A DNA stretch of 64,000 nt, from contig OZ012700.1 of assembly GCA_963942565.1 (NCBI GenBank), positions 19,478,553 through 19,542,552 of the forward strand. The letters run 5' to 3'. The DNA is from Maea johnstoni. Its lineage: Eukaryota > Annelida > Polychaeta > Spionida > Magelonidae. The translations under genes were made by a program, and so were the position numbers. Every line of letters starts with the position of its first letter. Within the stretch, counting starts at the first letter, position 1. Shown here one piece after another: positions 1 to 10,500 of this stretch. Below the pieces are notes generated by a model that was given only the letters and a program-made list of their open reading frames with translations, made no database searches and had not been told where the DNA came from.

Positions 1-66
1 CCCCTCTTTCCTGATACACAATCAATCTTGAAGCGTTAGGAGTTCTGAGCGTGACTGGGGCTGCTA

Positions 67-240
67 ATGAGTACTATTCTCTTTGTGGACCAAATATTTG
101 CCGATGATCAGCTTGAGCTGGAAGGTCACGAGAGGTGGAATGAGGCAATGAATAATGTAGCATTTCATGCCAGTTCCACTCGGCCCAGCTCTGAAGATGA
201 TCAAGGCCTCTGCATTGATTTGAGCATCAAATTTCAGTAG
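67..240 (+). CDS. Unassigned small ORF, 57 codons
   Basis: ATG at 67 reads to TAG at 238-240. The frame is closed by stops upstream at 37, 46 and 52, so the ORF cannot extend off the left edge. The product is acidic and polar with coding-like composition (ADDQLELEGHERWNEAMNN in the middle). No signal or membrane segment is visible and I do not recognise a family. It could be a short gene, the coding part of an alternative 5' exon of the PDZ/PH gene, or chance. Confidence 0.25.
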   Translation: MSTILFVDQIFADDQLELEGHERWNEAMNNVAFHASSTRPSSEDDQGLCIDLSIKFQ

Positions 241-330
241 GGCTTGAAATATGTGTTATTTATTGATTTCAAGGTCAAATGTTACTAACCAAATTTCAGT
301 AGGGCTTGAAATATTTGTTATTTATTTATA
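228..330. repeat. Local direct duplication around the end of the small ORF
   Basis: The string aaatttcagtagggcttgaa and the following ~18 bases occur twice, about 63 bases apart. The first copy carries the stop codon of the small ORF at 238-240. The copies are nearly identical, so the duplication looks recent. Confidence 0.6.
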
Positions 331-679
331 TCAATGTAGGACTCATTGACGTCCATTTACTGCAAAAGATGCTTAGGTAGGACTTCAAATATGTTTCCCT
401 CTCTGATTCCAGGAACATTAGTATGATATCTGGAATTGGGTTACAAGAAAACACTTATTGTTAACTAGTATATATTTCTACATTGGGATTATTTAACAAA
501 ACATTTAAAGATTCAGCAATTTTTGACCAACAACAATTTGGTGTGAATTTCAAGTGTTTTGGGTGTTCAGATGATGCCAAAACATTCTGCTGGCTCAGGT
601 GAAGGTTATTTTTGGTAGCCTTAATTTTACCTAATTTAGACTAAACTTAATTTATTGAATATATGCTTATATTTTCCAG

Positions 680-1559
680 GTAGCACTTGATGTAGACATC
701 ACCATATTGAAGGAGGACTAAAACTTACACATTACCATGGCAACTGATGCCGGGATATCCCCCAAGAAAAACATACGTGCCTCTGAGGTCATAACCACCA
801 GCTTTAGCTTCCTGAACCTTGAGGAAAACGAGGATCTCGAAACTGCCACAAATGGAAATGAGGCTCTTGACCAGAATCACCATGGTAACCAAAATGGCCT
901 CCTTGACGACAGTGCATGTGTTCTAGATGGAACTCTTGGCGATGACTCTGTGTTGATTGCTGATGACACTGATGATAAGATCAAGGGTATAAAATCTCGA
1001 ACAGCAACAATCGGTGATTCACAAAACAATGAGAATCATCAAGATAAAAACAATGAAGAAACATCTAATAATAAATCAATACCAACAGGTAGTAAAGAGG
1101 GTAGTTATGAGGAAAATTACGGAACTCTGACGATAAAGGTGAATACACAAGAGAGAAATGCTCAGGGATCTGTGTCAGAAGCAGATACGTCTATAGACAG
1201 TGCCGTGCCCCCGACACCCACGGAACTGAGGGATTGTGGGATAGCAGACACTTCCGATTCCGCCAGCGATGTGAATACCTCAGCACAAAATGTCAGCATT
1301 ATCAGTGTACCGGGCGATAACAATTCCGGCTCCGCGCGATCGGTTTTGAACTTTGTCTCGAAGGAGGACGAAGAAGTGAACAGGGCACTAGCTAACCCTG
1401 CGGTTCCCTATGTCACTACCATTGAGGTGAATAAGGGTCGAGAGGGAGGCAGTAGGTCTCCGATGGGTACGCCGGACATGTTACGTAGGGAAGCCCGGAG
1501 TGGTGCGAGCTCACCTGCCAGTGCCAGAAGTGAAGACTCCGATGACGATGATGATGCAG
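680..1559 (+). CDS. Exon 1 (first coding exon): acidic N-terminal region
   Basis: A pyrimidine-rich acceptor ends at 679. Leader bases 680-736 precede ATG 737 (context accATGG). The donor CAG|GTAAGT follows 1559, leaving phase 1. It encodes residues 1-274, which are low complexity, acidic and Ser/Thr/Asn rich, with Pro-directed Ser/Thr sites (PPTPT, RSPMGTP) that could be phosphorylated. It ends in a run of Asp. An upstream noncoding exon is implied by the acceptor but not located. Confidence 0.85.
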
Positions 1560-4500
1560 GTAAGTTTTACGCCAGACCAACTTAATTCATCGTTTTCCAG
1601 ATTATTTTTACCTTCTGATAAGGAATTAAGAATTCTGTACTTAAGGCAAGCGAAATTTGAGTCAACCTTTCTCGTAGGAGGTTTGAAAAGTTATGTTGTA
1701 CCTTGTATTGGTTGTTGTCCTACAGTCATGTGTGGTAGATGTATAGCTATTAGCTATCATTGATGCCTCGTTAACCTTGGACGGTAATTAGTAGGGTGCA
1801 TTACATGCATGTACTGCATAAAGGGTAATGTTAACGTGTGCTTAATCTTCCCGAATTTACCGAGTGGGTTTGAGACGGGAACAATAAAAACGTTATCTTT
1901 AATCATTTTTGTTGGTATGGTGGGGCAGACGATGCACTTATACAGATTGAGTAGTAAAGCCGTATATTTAAGTTATTCCCTTTCCCAGCAGATGGCGCCC
2001 TATGAAGAGTGGTGTTTTAATGCTCAAATATCAACAAACAACGATAGAAATTAAAACATATTTATTTGGCTAAAACAGTTATGACAGTAAGTGAGAAGTA
2101 ACTCACAATAGTATCAAATAGACATTTAATGCTGTCCAGTACTCAGTACTGTTTGCAGTACTCACAAATTTTCTCAACCTGCCCACGAACCGGTCTGACT
2201 TGGCGTAATGCTGCTCTAAGTGCTATTAATGCGCAGAGCCATGTCAGCTCAATTGAGCTGGTATGGCTTTGTTTTTCTGCACGTACACCATGGCACATTC
2301 AGTGCACAAAACATTCGTCTGCACTGACAGATTCAAAAGCGAAAACACTCGGTAGCATTTTCGGGAAATTTAATATCAGTGCAGCCATGTGCAGGACGGG
2401 AAATTTAAAAACGGGAAAAAGTCAAAATCATCAATTTTCGGGAAATAAAAGTCCCGGGAAATATACCCGTTATACAGTATTTATTCTCCTGACCTTCATG
2501 TGGTGGTAATTGTTGGCCGGTATGATAGCAAATTAGACCACTCTTTGGGTCAACCCAGTTGAATCAGGAATCAGGAGTACACACATGGTCAAAACATTTT
2601 GGACATAATTTTCATAGGAGTAATATGTTTGATTATTTTGGAGAAAGGGATTGGTAAACCCAGCAGGTGCAATGCCTTTCAGTCAAGTTTTTCACAAAGT
2701 ATTGCCTTGTTTTCAAGATATTTATGTACATATTAGATCATTGTACACTTCAGATGTGGAAGGGCTAACACATATTTCTCTGTATCACCCATTAAGACCT
2801 GACTATTAGTCATATGTTTATGATGAAAAGGAGAATTGATAATAGAATATACTTCAAAAAATTCTTTAGAATATTGTATTAATTAATGCTTTATTCCTAA
2901 GTTATCACATAATCTTCCATGGCACCCTGGTGGCATACTTTTCCAAGGATATCAAAGCTTGCCATCTCTCACCACTGCCAATGGTCCAAGGTTTGCCACT
3001 GGTCAGGGTCTTAGCCAGGATTTAGAAACTGGATGCCCTAATTTGGCAATTGTGCAATTGTAAAATTTTGGGGCATCCTATTTTTCAAGGGAGTCGAGAC
3101 CATTATTGAAATAAGGAATAATTTCCTTATACAATGCTAAGGGAATTATATTTAAGGGGGAAAACTTCAATTATATGCTTGGAATTAACATTTTCATAAA
3201 TTACTCAGAAAAGAATTTGGGTGTCCTGAGGGGATTATTTTTGAGGGTTTGGGTGTCCCAGTGATGCCTAGAAAACCCTCTTGCTAAGACTGTTTGAGAT
3301 GGTTTTTTGTCGGAGATGGGGAAAGGTTTAGTTAACTCTGTGTTGTTGTGTGTTTCCAGGTATTTACAGTGAGACGCACAGACATTCGATGTGGATTCCT
3401 TCTTCAGAGCTGGAGACGACTATCAGTGAAAACCTGGAAAAGGAGGAGTCGCCAGAGGGAAATGGAAGTAAGTAAATATATGAGAAAATCAATCAACACT
3501 TTTGTTTACAAGTTTTATTCCATTGTAAAAATGTAAAAAAACAAAGGTGTAACATAACAATATTAACAAAAGTAACAAATATATTGTTCTACGATACCAA
3601 ATGCCGATATTGAATGGAAAGAAGTATCGTATCATAAAAGTCGGGTATCAAATCTATCATTTGAGATTTAGAATATGAAAAAAATTGACTTAATTGTTAA
3701 CTGAAAGTTTTCCCAAAAATGCAGTTTGCTATTTATCAGCGAAATAACTTTGGAATCTGACAGTGCTGAATTTAACAAATCTAGGTCCTTGGAAGGCAGG
3801 CAATGTCAAGTTAGAAACATTGTTAACCCATTAATACTCACAGCAGCCAAAAGCGGCCTGACAATTTTGATCAAATCTTTCAACCGACATCATACTTCGG
3901 AAAATAATTGATGGAGAAATGTTGATAAGAACACTACTAACAACTCTCCTTCAAATATTTTGTAAAATTATTTTCAATTCTTAAGTTATTGTTAAAAGTA
4001 ATTTAGATGCAGACAACAATTTCTAAAAGAACTCTAAGCATTAATGGGTTAAGATATTGTATTGTTTGATATCAATTTCATACTGTTTTGCGAAATCTTT
4101 AAAGGTGCTGATCCCTGTTATCTGTATTTACTTTGCATGAATTAATTATCTTTTTCCCGTTATTCTATCAGACACAAGTCCTGGTTACGGACCAAGGAAG
4201 CACAAACGTATGTTATCTACTTCTACGACGGTCTCCGAGACCGAGTTCCGCACCAAATATCGCGCCTTCTCCAGGAAGAATGTCCAGCGACACCAAACCA
4301 AAACCACCTATCAGAGAGTGTCACAGAGGTACTTTGGTAAGTACACTTAATTGGGTTTTTTGGTTCACTCAGGGGGTGCCAGAAATTCTCACTTGAATTC
4401 TCTTCTGGGGCCCTCAATATTTTGCAGGGAGCCCAAAGAACTGGTTTCTGTACACAATATCTTAAGGTAGCTTTTGAAGATGCAATTGGGCTTCCTAGAA

Positions 4501-7500
4501 AAGAAAAACTTAATTTTGAGCCTCATTTTGTATAACATTTTCCCTTGAAATATTTTCTAATAAATGCTAACACAACATTAAGGTATCCCCCAAAAGTGGC
4601 CTGACTATTTTGGATAAATGATACATGTAATAACCTATTTAGAGATGGATACCTCTAATGGCAAAACGATACGGTACCAATGTTGGTACCAATGAAATGC
4701 TTCAATATTTTAATGGTACTTTTTTTCTTTTTTTAGAATGTGACAGGTCTGTGGTTGTGCATAAAGGTGAGAAAGGCTTTGGGTTCCACATCCACGGCAG
4801 TCACCCAGCAATAGTCACAACAGTAGAACCAGGTAAGTTTTTTGTCTAAGTTTCTGTTAAGTGCACGTACTGAGTTCCTAATCCATCATAAGTATAATAT
4901 AACTGACCGCTTGAGCTGACGAACCAAAGAAAAGTGTAGGACCCGCAAAAATGGCACCAGTTGGTCTGTCAGCAATTATGAATTTCAAGTTTCACATTTT
5001 TGGTGAATTTAAGATGTAACATTGCAGTTTTCATGAAGTGGACTTTTTTTTAAATATTTGCTTGTTACCATCCATTTTACAAATGTGATAAAGGTGTTTA
5101 AGTGTCTATGTTTTGTGCTACAAGGTTATGAAATATATGCATATTTTCAGTCATATTCTAAGAAAATAGAAAATGAATACCTTTTGGTCATTATAATTTA
5201 GATTATGGTTGTTATTTTCTTTAGTTGAAGGTGTTATAGCGTCAAGCCCCCGATTAACAAGGTATAGATTGAGAGGTAGTTCTGTTGATAGGGCAGGGAC
5301 ATAAGGTTAAAGATAGGTACAGTGTATCAACATTGTTTACTTTGATTGACAGGTAGTCCAGCACACAAGGCGGGGCTTAAGGTTCTGAATGTGGTACTGT
5401 GTATCAACATTGTTTATTTTGATTGGCAGGTAGTCCAACTGACAAGGCGGGGCTTAAGGTTATAGATATAGCAATGTGTATCAATATTGTTTATTTTGAT
5501 TGACAGGTAGTCCAGCAGACAAGGTGGGGTTTAAGGTTATGAATGTGGTACTGTGTATCAACATTGTTTATTTTGATTGACAGGTAGTCCAGCACACAAG
5601 GCGGGGCTTAAGGTTATGAATGTGGTACTGTGTATCAACATTGTTTATTTTGATTGGCAGGTAGTCCAACTGACAAGGCGGGGCTTAAGGTTATAGATAT
5701 AGCAATGTGTATCAATATTGTTTATTTTGATTGACAGGTAGTCCAGCAGACAAGGTGGGGTTTAAGGTTATAGTTATGGTACTGTGTATCAATATTGTTT
5801 ATTTTGATTTGACAGGTAGTCCAGCAGAGAAGGCTGGGCTTAACCCATTAATGCTCACAGCAGCCAAAACAGCCTGACAATTTTGATGAAACCTTTCAAA
5901 CGAAAGCATAGTTGAGAAAATATTTGAAGGAGAAATGGTAATCATAACAATACCTACAACTCTCCTTCAAATATTTTGCAATATCTTTGGCAATTCAAAA
6001 GTTATAGTCAAAACTATTATAGATCCAGACGACAATTTCCAGAGGATCTTTTAAGCATTAATGGGTTAAGGGTTGTTGATGGTAATAGTGTATCAAATCT
6101 TTTTATTTTGATTGACAGGTAGTCAAGCAGACAAGGTGGGGCTGAAGGTTATAGATGGTTACAGTGTATCAACATTGTTTATTTATTTTGATTGACAGGT
6201 AGGCAATTATACAAAGCGGGGTTGAAGGTTATAGATGTGGTACATTGTATGAACATTGTTTATTTTGATTGACAGGTAGTCCAGCAGACAAGGCGGGGCT
6301 TAAGGTTATAGATGTGGTACATTGTATCAATATTGTTTATTTTGATTGACAGGTAGTCCAGCAGACAAGGCGGGGCTTAAGGTTATAGATGTGGTACATT
6401 GTATCAATATTGTTTATTTTGATTGACAGGTAGTCCAGCAGACAAGGCGGGGCTTAAGGTTATAGATGTGGTACATTGTATCAATATTGTTTATTTTGAT
6501 TGACAGGTAGTCCAGCAGACAAGGCGGGGCTTAAGGTTATGAATGTGGTACTGTGTATCAGTAATGTTTACTTTGATTGACAGGTAGTCCAGCAGACAAG
6601 GCGGGGCTTAAGGTTATGGACGTGGTACTGTGTATCAATAATGTGAATGCAATGGGAGCATCGCACAGCGAGATTGTACAGATGATCGAAGCAGGTAAGA
6701 AATAAATTCCAGTCAAGATCATGGATCCCAGAATTTTTTTTAACCATTGAGTAACTTTTTTGTGTTATGACCCGGGGTGTCAGCAAGGTTTTTGAAAGTG
6801 GGTGGCCAAAAAGGGTATCTGTAAAGATTTATGTGTCTTATATGTAAAAGGAGACCATAATGTGTTTGAATCATGCATAAGGATACATTCACATGTTAGG
6901 AAAAAAGTGAAATACCTTCCTGTAGTGTTCTAGCAGTGAGGCGAAATATTTTAAAGGAATCATTTGATATTGACATTTTAAGAAATTCCTGACCAAAAAG
7001 TTTGGGTGCCCTAAAGTGTGATTTTTTCAAGGCAATTTCAATATTTTAAAAACTTAGCGCATCTCTGCCAGTAGCGCCGAAAAAAGGCTTTGTTATTTTG
7101 GCCTGGTTATCTCTCTTGGAAAAATTTTAAAGGTGAAATAAAAACTAGAACTCTATTTCAAATATTTTGCTAACTTACGATTCATTACCAAGTTGATCTA
7201 TTACAGCGGTTATAGATAGTTAAAATTAGCCTCTTGTTATGGAAGAGATAAAACTACCATAGGAAAACACCGACCAACCCCAAGTCACTGGCCTCTTTCG
7301 CACATGAATATTGCATGGCCGAAATCAAACCATTCATTCTTGTAGCGCCCAAAACCACCTGCTTATTTTAGAGATATCTCTCAAATAAAAGATTTTCCAG
7401 AAATACTATAGAACAGGCAAAGTTCGCGAGTGCGTATATTTCCCGAATATGCGATCTGGTATCGCACTCGCGATCTTATCGCACGCGATCTATTGGGTGC

Positions 7501-10500
7501 TTAGTTACGCTATCCACCACTGGAGGTGATGGCGCGTCGGTCGGCGAATTTCAGTCTAGATGGTCGAGGCTCAAATGAAGAAAAATACGTTCAATAACTT
7601 CACAAAACCATTATAGTATGATACATTGGTAACTCATGAATAAGTTACCAATGTATCATATCATAATTCGCATACTTACCTGTCGAATTTTAGGAATACC
7701 TATGCCGAGTATAGATTTCTTACGAGAAGCAAGATGGCCGCCGTGATTGTACAATACAAATGGAGACGGCTGTTGCGATAGAAACAATTGATCAATTATC
7801 AATATACACATATGTGTATGTTGATAATTTTTGAATAATAAACATGATGAAACGATGGTGATATTGTTCCTGTTGCAAATTGAATGTTTGCAAATTTACG
7901 GGTTTGCAAGTTCAATTTGCAGTTGGCGAGTAAACGGTAACATACCGGCATAACGTGATTCTCACTCGTAACCGATCCGAGGCTGAACGAAGACAAACAC
8001 ATGCCATTACTTCACAAAATCATTATAATATGAATACATTGGTAACTTATGAATAAGTCACCAAGGTATCATATTATAATTCGCATATTTACCTGTCCAT
8101 ATTTTGAGGAAACTTGTGCCAAGTTATGGCTGCGAGATGGCCGGCAAATTTCTACATTTTTTTTTATTATTGTTTGAATCAATAGGTGGCGCTGTAGAAC
8201 TCGCTCGCTCGCGAAATAAAGTACACGCGAAAAACCGAAAAATCAGCTTTTCGGGAAATTTTTGTAGCGCGATATATACCTATACTACAGTATTTAGAAG
8301 AGAAATGTTAATCAGGAACTGACTAACAACTCCACTTCAAATATCTTCCCTCATTTTGCTCAATTTCATAGTTATTTTCAAAAGTATCCAGATGTCGAAG
8401 ATAATGGAAATCTCTAACATAAATGGATTCACCCTTCCAATGCTAGGGCTACTTCTGTCCAAAGCACAAGGATGCAAACTTTATGATTTTTGAAAACCAC
8501 CTAAATCCTGTCATGTTGGTATTCAGTAGATAGCTCTCACTATAATTAAAGTACTCTCAGATGAGTACCCATGTGCCAGTGTTTCGGTCAATTATTTATC
8601 ATTTTTGCATCATGTTTATTTGTCAATTTAGCCACCAGCAGCATAAATGTGAAGGAAAACTCCTATTAATCCCAAGTCACTAGAGTCTGCCACACATCTA
8701 TATTTTTGACAGTGACACAAATTGTATTTTCCAATTTCAGGTGAAGATACTATCAGGCTGGATGTATCTGAGAGTAACAATTGGATACCGATCACGGACG
8801 ATAAGCCCCTGTGTACAGGGTACCTGGTCAAGCAGGGTGGACAGGGTCTCCTCAAGAACTGGCGACGGCGCTGGTTCGTGCTGAAACAGGACCACTGCCT
8901 CTACTACTACAAAACTGAACATGTAAGCAGTATAGGGATTCGGAATTTAACCTTTCCAATGCTGAGGCTACTTTCATCCAAAGCACAAGGATGTAGAGTC
9001 ATTTGAAAAACATTTAAACCCTGTCATGTTGGTATTCATTGAAAAGCTCTTGCTGAGTACTCTCAAATGAGGACCCATATGCCAGGGTTTCAATCATTTT
9101 ACTGGTTTTTGCATCATTCTGTATTGGCCAAATTAGCTACAAGCAGCATAACATCAAGATATTTTCAGAAAACATGGGCTACCCTGAACCCTAAAAAATC
9201 ATAATTATTAAAAAGTGTCCCAAATTACTGAGAATTTACAGTAATTGAGTTAATGATACGTCACCATAACACTGCCTTTTACAAATTGTCTTTGTGTATT
9301 TCAGGAGCAAGACCCATTGGGAGCATTCCCCCTCACTAACTACGTCATCACGAAGGCAGCGGAGATCAAGAAAGACTTCGCCTTCAAGGCCACCAAATAT
9401 GGCGCCAGGACGTACTATTTCGTTGCCGACAATGAGGGCGATATGAACCGCTGGGCTAACGTTCTAAACGAGGCTGCGATGGCAACAAATAAGGTAAGAA
9501 GATAAGCATGATTTAAATGACTATCACACCAAGAATAAAACATAGATTCTTAGAGTATGGGCTAACGGTCTCAACGAGGCAACAAATAAGGTAAGCAAGG
9601 ATTGCCCTTATTTATTTTTACTAGGGGTAGCTGGTACCTATAGTGCCTCATGTAAGAGTGTATACAGGGTTCTACACAGCTGACTGGGCTGCCATCTTTA
9701 GGTGAAGCTGTGAACTAATTACAGTCAATGCAATATGGGTCTAGTTTTTTTTTTTTTTTTAAATGGGTTGGCCTGAACGAAAGCATTTCAGATATATGGT
9801 TGGTCTGACAAAAAAAAGATATTGAGTCTCAACAACAGAATATCTAGCTTAAATGAGGGCGCTTTGGCATGCTTTCCTAGTAAACAGCTACATTCGCTAA
9901 CAGCAGAATGCATTTAAGTCAAATTTTCTTGTCTTGCGGCATAATACTCACAATAACCTCTTTTGATTAATTGTATGTTCATTGTTTTCTTCAACTGTAA
10001 TTTTTGGACATTGCTTTCATCATTTCAAACACTTTTTTGACCTTTTATTGACGCGATTCTACCTGGAAATCTCCAGCTATCGTCCGAGAAGAGTGCTGAT
10101 TGTAAGAAAGCAATGCTTTTCGATCTGCTGACACTTAATCGTCAAATAAACTTATTTTCAAATAACAAGCTGTGAAAATATGGCTTACTCACCATATAAA
10201 ACTATATCTGCCATGTCATGATGTTGAACATAATGGCTGTATGGCGATAAATTTGCTCATGTTTGTTTGGACAGCACTTCTCCACAGGCTGTGGATTGTG
10301 GCATAACCATGCAGCCTTGAGAGGTGGTTCTGAAATCTGTTTAGCCATTCACACTTAAGAGGTCCTGTAAAAAGTGTCATCTGAATCTATTATAGAATTG
10401 ATAACTTGGGAATTGACAATGAATTTAAGTATTTGAAGGAAACTTGTTGGGAATGTCATAATCAAAATTTCTCACTCAAATATTTTCCAAACTTTGCTTT

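Noticed and set aside
5273-6583. Reading the 77-base array as many real alternative exons
   Set aside because: The units lack donors and each reaches a stop in frame, so they are decoy acceptors at most, not cassette exons.
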